Positions 34,441-47,341 of a DNA stretch of 50,962 nucleotides are shown here, piece after piece. The stretch's first letter is position 1. Every line of letters begins with the position of its first letter. The position numbers and the translations under genes were made by a program. The notes under the pieces are model-generated. The model saw only the letters and a program-made list of their open reading frames with translations. It was not told the DNA's origin and made no database searches. Source of the stretch: Alphaproteobacteria bacterium. GTDB lineage: Bacteria > Pseudomonadota > Alphaproteobacteria > Micropepsales > Micropepsaceae. The stretch spans positions 1-50,962 of the forward strand of contig JAEUMK010000023.1 of the NCBI GenBank assembly GCA_016792565.1, written 5' to 3'.

Positions 34441-35678
34441 GCGGGTTCTCCCAGGACGCGGGCGCGGTGTTCGGGGGTAAAGAATTCGGCCGGCACGTTC
34501 TCCGGTCCGGCCATGATGGCGAGGCCGTGGATGGCGAGCAGCGGGTTTTCGGCCTTGCGCTTGTCGAAGCTGTGACGGCGCGCCCGCGCCTCCGGTCCGA
34601 ACTCGGCATCGAGGCTGGAGGTGAGCGACGCCGCGAAGCGCAGGCGACGCAGCCGCTCGGCGCGTTCCTCCGCATACGGAGCGAAGGCGGCGGGGCTCCA
34701 GTCGTCGGACGCCTTGAGGATGTCGGTCACCATGCGGACGTCGCGATAGGTGATCGACAGGCCGAGGCCGACGATCGGATCGTTCCAGCCGGCTGCGTCG
34801 CCGACCAGCACCACGCCCTCGGCGAACGGCCGGTCCGTCCAGGCGTCCGCATTGACGTAAGCGAGCACCGGACCGGCCGGCGTTCCCTCGGCGATATGGC
34901 GGTTGGCCGGCGCACAGCCCATGCGGAAGGCGTCCAGGAAGGCGCGCGGCCCGTCCGGCCCGGCGAAGCGGCGACGCTGTTCGAGCGGGAAGCTGCCATA
35001 GACGCGGACGCGGCCCCCGCCTTGCGGAAAGGCGAGAAAGCCGAATTCGCCTTCCGTGCCGATCGCCTGAAGCCTGTCGTCCCAGCCGGAGACGCCGTCC
35101 ACCAGCATGCCGGCGAACATGTGGTGCGGCTTGTCCTGGTGCAGCACGATGGCCGCCGCCTCGCGTACCATCGAGGTGCGGCCATCCGCGCCGACGACGA
35201 GGCGGGCATGGACCGTGCGGGTCTCGCCCGCGTGAGCGTAGGTCACCGACGGCGCGGCGCCCGCTACGACGCGGGTCACGTCGACGCCTCGCAGCATGAC
35301 CGCCCCTGCCCGCCCGGCAGTGTCAAATAGCGTCTGGCAGTGGTGCGGATGGCCGAGGCAGAGCGGTCCCGGGACGCCGGGAATGAACATGCCGAGGGGC
35401 ATGGGCATGGCGTCCGCCTCCTCCGGCGGCTTGCTTTCGTCGTAGGTGACGTGGCGATCGAGGTGGTGCCCTCCCGCGGCGACCAGCAGGTCGTAGAGGC
35501 CGAGACGCTTCACCTCGGCGACGCCCCACGGGGCGATCCATTCGCCGCGCACCCGGTCCTCGAACGCCTCGGACTTCTCGAGCACCAGCACGCTGCGCCC
35601 GGCCCGCGCCATCGTTGCTGCCAGAGCGCTGCCGGCAATGCCGCCTCCGACGACGACCAAGTCGAATGTGTTGTCCAT
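34437..35678 (-). CDS. FAD-dependent aromatic-type monooxygenase
   Basis: A 413-residue flavoprotein of the group A (p-hydroxybenzoate hydroxylase-like) family. It has FDLVVVGGGIAGSALAATMARAG at the N-terminus, ADGRTSMVREA near residue 160, and the second FAD motif VVLVGDAAGWNDPIVGLGLSITYRD near 290. Hydroxylation of a ring or related compound is expected; the substrate is unknown. The start ATG at 35678 is chosen because upstream in-frame residues lack homology. It is the first gene of a two-gene unit with the NTF2-like gene. Confidence 0.88.
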   Translation of the reverse strand: MDNTFDLVVVGGGIAGSALAATMARAGRSVLVLEKSEAFEDRVRGEWIAPWGVAEVKRLGLYDLLVAAGGHHLDRHVTYDESKPPEEADAMPMPLGMFIPGVPGPLCLGHPHHCQTLFDTAGRAGAVMLRGVDVTRVVAGAAPSVTYAHAGETRTVHARLVVGADGRTSMVREAAAIVLHQDKPHHMFAGMLVDGVSGWDDRLQAIGTEGEFGFLAFPQGGGRVRVYGSFPLEQRRRFAGPDGPRAFLDAFRMGCAPANRHIAEGTPAGPVLAYVNADAWTDRPFAEGVVLVGDAAGWNDPIVGLGLSITYRDVRMVTDILKASDDWSPAAFAPYAEERAERLRRLRFAASLTSSLDAEFGPEARARRHSFDKRKAENPLLAIHGLAIMAGPENVPAEFFTPEHRARVLGEPA

Positions 35679-35721
35679 GATCCCAGCCGTTCCCGCAGGG
35701 CCGATATCCGGCCGCATTCTT

Positions 35722-35733
35722 GTGCGGCCGCAC
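35722..35733. promoter_or_regulatory. 12-bp perfect palindrome upstream of the FAD monooxygenase
   Basis: GTGCGGCCGCAC reads the same on both strands. It lies 44 bases upstream of the FAD monooxygenase start and overlaps a weak -10 candidate (CAAAGT, 35732-35737, minus strand) paired with TTGACA at 35754-35759 and a 16-base spacer. It may be an operator, but GC-rich palindromes arise easily in this genome. Confidence 0.35.
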
Positions 35734-35851
35734 TTTGGGACACCGCTGCGGCGTGTCAACGGCGCCGGCTGAGAAACCTGACGATCCGTTCAGGAAGCCC
35801 TCGCGGCGTCTTGTTTTGAGTTCGGCACGCCGCCGCGCGATTGTCAGTCGT

Positions 35852-35869
35852 GCCGGTGGCGACACCGGC
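35852..35869. other. small hairpin in the exporter-monooxygenase gap
   Basis: A seven-base perfect stem (35852-35858 with 35863-35869) with loop GCGA. It sits in the 266-base gap between the FAD monooxygenase and the ABC ATPase gene; nothing else in that gap is recognisable apart from the palindrome and the terminator-like hairpin. Confidence 0.3.
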
Positions 35870-35910
35870 TTGGGGCCCGAACATCCCCCGCAACGCGAAA
35901 GCCCCAAGAA

Positions 35911-35937
35911 CGCGCCCGCCGACCCCCGGCGGGCGCG
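35911..35937 (-). terminator. terminator-like hairpin after the DevBCA-type operon
   Basis: An 11-bp stem (35911-35921 with 35927-35937) and a five-base loop lie seven bases beyond the stop of the ABC ATPase gene. On the minus strand TTCTTGGGG follows. The stem is strong and the T tract weak. Confidence 0.55.
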
Positions 35938-35944
35938 CTCGCGT

Positions 35945-36649
35945 TCAGGGCGCGGCGCCGGCCGTTTCGGCCACCTTGCCGTCCAGGATATGGATCCGCC
36001 GGTCGCAGAACGCTGCCACACCCTCGTCATGCGTGGTGATGAGGAAGGTGGTCCTGAGTTCCTTGTTCATCTCGCGCAGCAGATGCAGCACCTGGTCGGA
36101 GCTCTCGCGGTCGAGATTGCCGGTCGGCTCGTCGGCGAGGACGAGCTGCGGCTTGTTCATGAGCGCCCGGGCGAGGGCAACGCGCTGTTTCTGGCCGCCG
36201 GAGAGCTGGGTCGCGCGGTAGGCGCGGCGATCTGCCAGACCGACCCGCTCCAGAAGGCTCGCCGCCCGTGCCCTGTCCGCTGCCCGCTCGAAGCCCGCCC
36301 GGCCGGCGGCGGGAAAGCAGACGTTCTCCTCGGCGGTGAAGTCGGGCAGCAGATGGTGGGCCTGGAAGACGAAGCCGAGATAGGAATTGCGGAACTCGGT
36401 CAGTTCGTCCTCCGCCATGCCGATCAGGCTGCGGCCCAGCATCGACAATTCGCCCGAGGTCGGGCGCATCAGCGTGCCGATGATCGACATGAGCGTGCTC
36501 TTGCCCGAACCGGACGGGCCGAGCAGCGCCACGAACTCGGCCGCCTGGAGATCGAGATCGACGCCCTTGAGCACGCGCGTCGCCGTCTCGCCCTCGCCGA
36601 AGGTCTTGACGAGATCGCGGATTCTGACGAGGGGCGAGGCGATGATCAC
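35945..36649 (-). CDS. ABC exporter ATP-binding protein (DevA/LolD/MacB type)
   Basis: A 234-residue ATPase with Walker A GPSGSGKSTL near residue 44, the signature QLSGGQKQRVALARALM near 145, and Walker B LVLADEPTGNLD. VFQAHHLLPDFTAEENV is typical of the MacB/LolD group. It energises the adjacent permease. The start is GTG at 36649, which overlaps the permease stop (GTGA). It is the last gene of the adaptor-permease-ATPase operon. Confidence 0.92.
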   Translation of the reverse strand: MIIASPLVRIRDLVKTFGEGETATRVLKGVDLDLQAAEFVALLGPSGSGKSTLMSIIGTLMRPTSGELSMLGRSLIGMAEDELTEFRNSYLGFVFQAHHLLPDFTAEENVCFPAAGRAGFERAADRARAASLLERVGLADRRAYRATQLSGGQKQRVALARALMNKPQLVLADEPTGNLDRESSDQVLHLLREMNKELRTTFLITTHDEGVAAFCDRRIHILDGKVAETAGAAP

Positions 36650-37857
36650 TGGTTGATCGCATCCATCGGGTCGATCCGCGCGGCAGCCCGGGCCGGCAGC
36701 AGCGCCGCCAGCAGGCCGCAGAGCGTAGTGACCAGAATGCCCTCGATATAGGAACCTTCGGCGGCGTCGATCGGCAGGCCGGTTCCGCCGTTCTGGATCG
36801 CATTGAGGCCGAGCAGGCTGGCCAAGGCAAAACCCGACGCGGCGCCGAGCAGCGCGCCGCCCAGACCGATGAAGACGCCCTGCAGAAGGAAGACGCCGAC
36901 GATGAAGCGGCGGCTGAGACCCATCGCGCGCATGATCCCGATCTCGGCCCGGCGGCGGAACGTCGTCAGCAGCAGAGCGCTCGCCACGCCGATCATGATC
37001 GTCAGCATTGCGAAGAACTTGATCATCGTGCCGGTGCGGGCCTGGTTGTCGAGTGCGAGAAAGATCTGCTTGTTGCGCGAGATCCAGCTGGTCGCCTTGA
37101 GGCCGGTCGCGGCGCCGAGACGCGCGGCATACTCGTCCGCAGCGTTCAGATCGGCGAGCTTGATGTCGATCTCGCTCACGCCCTGCGGCAGGTCGAACAG
37201 CGTGCGGGCCGTCTTGATGTGAACGTAGGCCGTGCGTTCGTCGAGATTGCCGAGGCCGGTGCGGTAGATGCCGCGCACGACCAGGGTGCGCTCGCGCCCC
37301 CGGTCGGAGCGCAGCACGACCGGCTGACCGACGCGCAGGCCGAGATCGTCGGCCAGCGTGACGCCGATCAGCAGGGCTTGCAGATCGACCATCGCCGACC
37401 CGGCGACGATCTTCGGGCTGATGGGCGAGATCGCGTCCAGCTTCTCGGGCTCGACGCCCTGAACGCTGACCGGCGCCAGCGCCTGACCGCGCAATACGAA
37501 GCCGCTGCCGAAGATCAGCGGCGCCGCCGCTGCGATGCCGCCCGTGCGGCCGACGATCGCCATGGCGGAACGCCATTGCAGGATCTGCTCGCGCCGGTCC
37601 TTGGTCTTCAGCCGGACATAGATCTGGCGCGCAGCCGGGTCGCCGGGCAGGAAGGTGGCGAGCTGGTCAGGCTGTTCCAGCGTGACGTGGGGAATGTTCT
37701 CGGTCGTCTGGCGGATCAGGTAGATCTTAAGGCCGCCCAGCAGCGCGGTGATGAAGACCACGGCGATGACGCCGATGGCGACGCCCGACAGCAGCAGCGC
37801 CGTCTGCAGCCGGCTGCTGAGAAGGTAGCGCCAGGCGACCTTCACGACGAAGGGCAT
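36646..37857 (-). CDS. ABC exporter permease (DevC/FtsX type)
   Basis: A 403-residue membrane protein with one N-terminal span (ALLLSGVAIGVIAVVFITALLGG), a large periplasmic domain (about residues 45-270), and three C-terminal spans that include the FtsX-like region FFAMLTIMIGVASALLLTTFRRRAEIGIMRAMGLSRRFI. This layout belongs to the type VII ABC (MacB/DevC/LolC) group, which moves substrate from the periplasm outward through an adaptor. It starts one base after the adaptor stop. The substrate is unknown. Confidence 0.9.
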   Translation of the reverse strand: MPFVVKVAWRYLLSSRLQTALLLSGVAIGVIAVVFITALLGGLKIYLIRQTTENIPHVTLEQPDQLATFLPGDPAARQIYVRLKTKDRREQILQWRSAMAIVGRTGGIAAAAPLIFGSGFVLRGQALAPVSVQGVEPEKLDAISPISPKIVAGSAMVDLQALLIGVTLADDLGLRVGQPVVLRSDRGRERTLVVRGIYRTGLGNLDERTAYVHIKTARTLFDLPQGVSEIDIKLADLNAADEYAARLGAATGLKATSWISRNKQIFLALDNQARTGTMIKFFAMLTIMIGVASALLLTTFRRRAEIGIMRAMGLSRRFIVGVFLLQGVFIGLGGALLGAASGFALASLLGLNAIQNGGTGLPIDAAEGSYIEGILVTTLCGLLAALLPARAAARIDPMDAINQ

Positions 37858-37858
37858 G

Positions 37859-38938
37859 CTACTGCCCCATATTGGCAGGGATGACGTCGGTCATGCGCAG
37901 CGTTTCGGGATCTGCCGCGCCCGCCACCGTGGCTATCACGTCGCCGGCCGCCAGACCCGACGAGATCGTCACCCGCTCGGCCGGCCAGTCGACGAAGGCC
38001 ACCGGAGTCCGCTCGAAACCGCCCGGCGCCTGCTTCAGCACATAGGGCGCGCCGCCGGGATCGCCGATCGCCGTACGCGGTACGGTGATCGCCGCCTCCA
38101 GCACCTCGACGACGATGTTGACGTCGACGGTCAGGCCCGGCGGCATCTCGATCTGGGGCGCGTCGAAGGCCAGGCGAACCGTGCGTCCGCCGGTCGCAAC
38201 GTCGACGCGGGGCGAGATGAAGACGATCTTCGCCGTCTCGATGCGGCGGCTGACCCCGGCCGGCGAAAGCCGCGCCGCCATGCCCGGTTTCAGGGTCTGG
38301 GCGTAGGTCTCGTCGATATCGGTCTCGACCTCGAACGCATCGCCGGCCGCGATCTCGAAGATGACGGTCGAGGTGGCTACCACCTGCCCCGGATCGACCG
38401 GGCGGGTGAGGACGCGCCCCGCAGTGGGCGCGCGGATCGTATAGTCGGCCAGCAAGGCGGCGCTCTGATCGCGGGCGGCGCGCAACCGCGTGACGTTCTC
38501 TTCGGCGTTGCGCAACGCAGTCTCCGCCTGCTCAAGCTGGGCCTGCGTGGCGACGCCCTTGCGGCGCAACTCGCGCACGCGGTCGAGGTCGCGCGCGGCC
38601 TGGTCGCGCGTCGTCGCGGCTGTCGAGAACGCGGCTTCCGCCTGCGCGAGGGCCGCCTGCGGCACGCGGTCGTCGAGCGTCGCCAGGACGTCGCCCGGCG
38701 CCACGCTGGCGCCCTCGTCCACCGGCATGGTCGCGATCTGACCGGCGACCCGCGAGAGCACCGTAACGCTTTCCTTGGGCTTGATGCGCCCGACGGCTGC
38801 GAGGATCCGTTCGACCTTTTCCTGCCGCACCGCTTCGGTCGCCACGGCGGGATCCGCCGTAATTCGGGTCCAGGCCAGATAGGCCGCGGCCACGACCAGC
38901 AGCGTGACGATGACGGCAATGATGCGGGCGAGTGTCAC
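37859..38938 (-). CDS. periplasmic adaptor (DevB/HlyD-type membrane fusion protein)
   Basis: A 359-residue membrane fusion protein: a signal anchor (IIAVIVTLLVVAAAYLAW), a lipoyl-like half (GRIKPKESVTVLSRVAGQIATMPVDEGASVAPGDVLATL), a long coiled coil (FSTAATTRDQAARDLDRVRELRRKGVATQAQLEQAETALRNAEENVTRL), the second lipoyl half and a beta-barrel. It links the ABC permease to an outer-membrane channel such as TolC, which is not encoded here. The start is GTG at 38938 with AGGAG five bases upstream. The order adaptor-permease-ATPase matches DevBCA. Confidence 0.9.
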   Translation of the reverse strand: MTLARIIAVIVTLLVVAAAYLAWTRITADPAVATEAVRQEKVERILAAVGRIKPKESVTVLSRVAGQIATMPVDEGASVAPGDVLATLDDRVPQAALAQAEAAFSTAATTRDQAARDLDRVRELRRKGVATQAQLEQAETALRNAEENVTRLRAARDQSAALLADYTIRAPTAGRVLTRPVDPGQVVATSTVIFEIAAGDAFEVETDIDETYAQTLKPGMAARLSPAGVSRRIETAKIVFISPRVDVATGGRTVRLAFDAPQIEMPPGLTVDVNIVVEVLEAAITVPRTAIGDPGGAPYVLKQAPGGFERTPVAFVDWPAERVTISSGLAAGDVIATVAGAADPETLRMTDVIPANMGQ

Positions 38939-39000
38939 GGCTTCTCCTGACGTCGATGTCGTGTCTTCGTCGCCCGATGCTCGCCTTTGGCGCCCACCTG

Positions 39001-40908
39001 TCAATCGTCTCCGCCGGCCAGTGCCGCAAGCACGTCGCGGCCGTAGCGGTCGAGCTTGGCCTGGCCGACGCCCTGCACATCGGCGAGATCGGCGCGGCGC
39101 GCCGGATTCGCGCGGGCGATCTCGATCAGCGCTGCGTCGTGGAAAATGACATAGGGAGGCACGCCCTGTTCGGACGCCCGCGCCCGCCTCCAGGCCCGCA
39201 GGCGCTCGAAGCGTTCGCGCGCGGCGGCGGAAAGCGAGTCCATCGCGGCGGACCGGGCCTCGCGGGCCGCGCCATCGCCCCTGCCCCGCCGGCGCGGATC
39301 GCCCGAGCGAGTCGAGGGATCGTGCGCGTCGAGAGCGCGCCGGATCGCGATACGCCGCTGGCCACGATAGACCTCGCGCACGGCATCGCCATCGCCGAGG
39401 GCGAGCAGCGGCTTGCCGTCGTTTGGATCCTCGGCCAGCAGGCCCTCGAAGAGCAGATGGTCGATCACGTCGCGCCAGCCTCGCGGGGCGATGTCGCGGC
39501 CGATGCCGTAGGTGCTGAGCGCCGCCTCTTCCGGGCGCACGTCCTTGGTGCGGCCCGTGAGATGGTCGATTACCCGGCCCCGCCCGAGCCGGCCGCCGAG
39601 CCGCTGCACCGCCGCCAGCGCCTTTTGCGCCGCCTCGGTGACGTCGGTGAGGGCCGGCGGATCGCGGCAGATGTCGCAGACGCCGCAGCGCCCTGCCCCG
39701 GCCTCACCAAAATAGTTGCGCACGGCAGCCGCGCGGCAGACCGCGCCGTCGAGCATGGCGTAGAGCTGGCGCACCTTGCGGACCTGGACCGCCTTGACCT
39801 CCGGGCGCATGTCGCGCCCGTCGATCCGGCGCAGCGCCCATGCGATGTCGGACGGGCCGTAGAGCGTGATGCCTTCCGCCGGATCGCCATCGCGACCGGC
39901 CCGCCCGACCTCCTGCCAGTAGGCTTCGATGGAGCCCGGCGGGTCAGCATGGATGACGAAGCGGACGTCCGGCTTGTCGACTCCCATGCCGAAGGCGATG
40001 GTCGCGACCATCACGCCGGCATCGTCGCTGAGGAACTGCGCCAGCCGGCGGTCGCGCACCGCGGCGTCGAGACCCGCGTGATAGGCAAGCGCCGGCACGC
40101 CGGACATTGCCAGCAACTCCGCCAGCCGCTCCGTACCGTCGCGCGAACCGCAATAGACGATGCCGGCTTTGCCGCGCCTGGCGGAAACCAGCTCCGCGAC
40201 CCTGCGGTCAGTGGCGAGGCGGCCGCTGCTCTGCTTGCGTTCGCTGCGCAAGGCGAGGTTCGGTCGCGCAAAGCTGTCGACAAAGACGTGGGCTTCGTCG
40301 AGGTGCAGGCTGGAGAGGATGTCGTCGCGGGTGCGCGCGTCGGCGGTCGCGGTGAGCGCGAGGCGCGGGACGCCCGGGAACAGCTCGGAAAGCCGGCCGA
40401 GCGTACGGTAGTCGGGGCGAAAGTCGTGGCCCCACTGGCTGACGCAATGGGCCTCGTCGATGGCGATGAGCGAGAGCTCGAGGCGCTGGAGTCGATCGAC
40501 CAGATGAGGCTGCGCAAGACCCTCCGGCGAGACATAGAGGAGATCGAGCTCACCGGCCTCGGCGGCCCGCCAGACGGCGGCTCGTGTCTGGGGATCGAGG
40601 CCGGAGTCGAGACGCGCGGCGGCGACGCCCAGCTGCTTGAGGCCTTCCACCTGGTCGGCCATCAGCGCTATCAGCGGCGAAACGACAAGACCTAGGCCGG
40701 GCCTGAGGATCGCCGGGATCTGGTAGCAGACGCTCTTGCCTCCGCCGGTGGGGAGGACCGCCAGCACGTCGCCGCCCTTCATCACCTCGGCAACGATGTC
40801 AGCCTGAAGCCCGCGAAACTCGGCATGGCCCCAGATCCGGCGCAGCGCCTCGCGCGCGGGGTCGGCAGGATCGGCCTCGGGGCAGACTCTCGTGACGGCG
40901 ACTCGCAT
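39001..40908 (-). CDS. recQ: ATP-dependent DNA helicase RecQ
   Basis: A 635-residue superfamily 2 helicase that unwinds recombination intermediates. Walker A is LPTGGGKSVCYQIP at residues 52-65, then IDEAHCVSQWGHDFRPDY, the C-terminal helicase motif FGMGVDKPDVRFVIHADPPGSIEAYWQEVGRAGRDG, the zinc-binding cysteines in GRCGVCDICRDPP, a winged helix, and a C-terminal HRDC domain. The ATG at 40908 is used; an open frame continues upstream into the glnA terminator but carries no helicase homology. Confidence 0.96.
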   Translation of the reverse strand: MRVAVTRVCPEADPADPAREALRRIWGHAEFRGLQADIVAEVMKGGDVLAVLPTGGGKSVCYQIPAILRPGLGLVVSPLIALMADQVEGLKQLGVAAARLDSGLDPQTRAAVWRAAEAGELDLLYVSPEGLAQPHLVDRLQRLELSLIAIDEAHCVSQWGHDFRPDYRTLGRLSELFPGVPRLALTATADARTRDDILSSLHLDEAHVFVDSFARPNLALRSERKQSSGRLATDRRVAELVSARRGKAGIVYCGSRDGTERLAELLAMSGVPALAYHAGLDAAVRDRRLAQFLSDDAGVMVATIAFGMGVDKPDVRFVIHADPPGSIEAYWQEVGRAGRDGDPAEGITLYGPSDIAWALRRIDGRDMRPEVKAVQVRKVRQLYAMLDGAVCRAAAVRNYFGEAGAGRCGVCDICRDPPALTDVTEAAQKALAAVQRLGGRLGRGRVIDHLTGRTKDVRPEEAALSTYGIGRDIAPRGWRDVIDHLLFEGLLAEDPNDGKPLLALGDGDAVREVYRGQRRIAIRRALDAHDPSTRSGDPRRRGRGDGAAREARSAAMDSLSAAARERFERLRAWRRARASEQGVPPYVIFHDAALIEIARANPARRADLADVQGVGQAKLDRYGRDVLAALAGGDD

Positions 40909-40951
40909 CGCGCCATTGTGCGGGGCGGCGAGCGCCGCCGCCACAAGGAAA

Positions 40952-40975
40952 GGGCCCGGGATCGCTCCCGGGCCC
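40952..40975 (-). terminator. intrinsic terminator of glnA
   Basis: A perfect 10-bp stem (40952-40961 with 40966-40975) with loop TCGC. On the minus strand it is followed by TTTCCTTGTGG, and it lies 25 bases after the glnA stop. It ends the glnB-glnA message before recQ. Confidence 0.8.
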
Positions 40976-40999
40976 CTGCCTTCGTCCGATCCTCGCGGA

Positions 41000-42409
<1,410 letters not shown>

Positions 42410-42445
42410 AGTCCCATGCTCTCCTGATGGATCGGCTATAGATGT

Positions 42446-42464
42446 CCGGCGCGCCCTGCGCCGG
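42446..42464 (-). promoter_or_regulatory. hairpin between glnB and glnA
   Basis: A perfect seven-base GC stem (42446-42452 with 42458-42464) begins directly after the glnB stop codon and is followed on the minus strand by ACATCTATAG. It is too weakly followed by T to be a normal terminator; it may reduce or stabilise one part of the transcript so that glnB and glnA are made in different amounts. Confidence 0.45.
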
Positions 42465-44181
<1,717 letters not shown>

Positions 44182-44195
44182 AAGGACACAGCACC

Positions 44196-44798
44196 ATGCG
44201 ACTGACGCTTTTCCTCGCCGCGGCGCTCGCCTTCAGCGCCCCGCCCGCTCTGGCCTTCGACGAGGCCGACGCGTTGTTCGGCAAGATCAAGATGCTGTGC
44301 GGCACGGCCTATGAGGGCCGGGTTGTGACAAGCGATCCGCGCGATGCGGACATGGCGGGCCAGCGTCTCGTCATGCACGTAGCGCAGTGCTCGGACGAAG
44401 CTATCGCGATCCCCTTCCATGTCGGCGAGAACCGGTCGCGCACCTGGCGCCTGACGCGGATCGGGAACGGACTTAGGCTCAAGCACGATCACCGGCACGA
44501 AGACGGGACGCCCGACAAGGTCACGATGTATGGCGGCGACACCGCGTCGCCGGGAAGCGAGACGCGGCAGGAGTTTCCGGTCGATGAAGAGTCGAAGGCG
44601 ATGTTCCTCGCCAACGAGCTGACCGCCTCAGTCACCAATGTCTGGGCGATCGAAATCGTGCCGGGCGAGCGCTTCGTCTACGAACTCAGCCGCAAGGACC
44701 GGCTGTTCCGGGTCGAGTTCGATTTGAGCAAACCTGTCGAAGCCCCGCCGCCAGCCTGGGGACACGAAAAGGACAGCGGCGCCAAGGCTCAGCCGTAG
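44196..44798 (+). CDS. secreted protein of unknown function
   Basis: A 200-residue protein with a clear signal peptide (MRLTLFLAAALAFSAPPALA, cut after ALA). The mature part has cysteines in KMLCGTAYEG and HVAQCSDEA that could pair in the periplasm, and a His-rich stretch GLRLKHDHRHEDG that could bind metal; both are inferences. I do not recognise a family. It follows the aminotransferase by 14 bases on the same strand and overlaps the end of the GNAT gene by ten bases. Confidence 0.7.
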   Translation: MRLTLFLAAALAFSAPPALAFDEADALFGKIKMLCGTAYEGRVVTSDPRDADMAGQRLVMHVAQCSDEAIAIPFHVGENRSRTWRLTRIGNGLRLKHDHRHEDGTPDKVTMYGGDTASPGSETRQEFPVDEESKAMFLANELTASVTNVWAIEIVPGERFVYELSRKDRLFRVEFDLSKPVEAPPPAWGHEKDSGAKAQP

Positions 44799-45289
44799 AA
44801 CAGTCTGTGAAACCCGATCACGGTATCGGGGTTGCTCACCCGCAGCGGAAGTATCTGGAAGTACGCGGCCGGTTCGCCCGGCGGCGCCAGATCAGGGAAC
44901 GGCCTGAAGCCGAACCGGCTGTAATAGGCGGGGTTGCCGACAAGGACGCAGCCTGCCGCGTCGCGCTCGCGCAACAGCCGCTCGCCTTCGGCGATCAATG
45001 CCTTGCCGATGCCGCTGCGCTGCAGATCCGGCTCGACCGAAATCGGGCCAAGCGCATACCAGCCGGGCGACCCATCTGCCGCGAAGGCAGGCGAAAAGGC
45101 CGCATGGCCGACGACACGGCCCTTGGAGTCCGCAACCAGCGAAATCTCCAACGCGCCGGCGTCGCGCAGCCTGTCGATCAGGTCCTGCTCGTTTCCGCCG
45201 GCATAGGGCATCGGCGCGAAGGCGCGCTTGGTGATGTCCCAAATGGCCGCGCGATCGGCCGGTGTTTCAGGGCGAATGACGATGTCCAT
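44789..45289 (-). CDS. GNAT family N-acetyltransferase (YhbS-like)
   Basis: A 166-residue acetyl-CoA-dependent transferase. VIRPETPADRAAIWDITKRAF at the N-terminus, LGPISVEPDLQRSGIGKALI (acetyl-CoA binding) and VLVGNPAYYSRFGFRPF are typical of the YhbS/COG3153 group. The substrate is unknown. The start ATG at 45289 is chosen because MDIVIRPETPAD is the natural N-terminus. Its 3' end overlaps the secreted protein gene on the other strand. It lies downstream of the DEAD-box helicase. Confidence 0.87.
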   Translation of the reverse strand: MDIVIRPETPADRAAIWDITKRAFAPMPYAGGNEQDLIDRLRDAGALEISLVADSKGRVVGHAAFSPAFAADGSPGWYALGPISVEPDLQRSGIGKALIAEGERLLRERDAAGCVLVGNPAYYSRFGFRPFPDLAPPGEPAAYFQILPLRVSNPDTVIGFHRLFYG

Positions 45290-45348
45290 GGCGTGCTCTG
45301 GACCCACGGCGGACACCTCCCCCAACAACAGCGCGATGACCGGGCCGG

Positions 45349-47109
<1,761 letters not shown>

Positions 47110-47246
47110 ATAACTCTTCATGGATCGGCGTGGGACCTGAGCGAGCGATGCCGATCCGGGCCTCCGCCAACTCCATACGCATCCGCCAGACTTCGCTTGG
47201 GTCGGGGCCGGGAGCGGGTTTCAAACGCTCGACCGGCAAAGCGCCT

Positions 47247-47263
47247 GGGGGCCGTAGTCCCCC
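47247..47263 (-). promoter_or_regulatory. small hairpin in the helicase leader
   Basis: GGGGG (47247-47251) and CCCCC (47259-47263) can pair across a seven-base loop within the long untranslated leader of the helicase. It is about 20-35 bases from the predicted transcription start. Whether it has a role is unknown. Confidence 0.3.
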
Positions 47264-47289
47264 GCGACTCTCACGTTACGTTGCGCCGC

Positions 47290-47317
47290 AATATGGGAAG
47301 AGACGGTCACAAGTCAA
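47290..47317 (-). promoter_or_regulatory. sigma70-type promoter for the DEAD-box helicase
   Basis: On the minus strand TTGACT (47312-47317) and CATATT (47290-47295) are separated by 16 bases. Transcription would start near 47283, about 175 bases before the helicase ATG. This local stretch is much less GC-rich than the surroundings, as expected of a real promoter. Confidence 0.6.
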
Positions 47318-47341
47318 GGAAATCCGCCGCTCGGACCGGCT

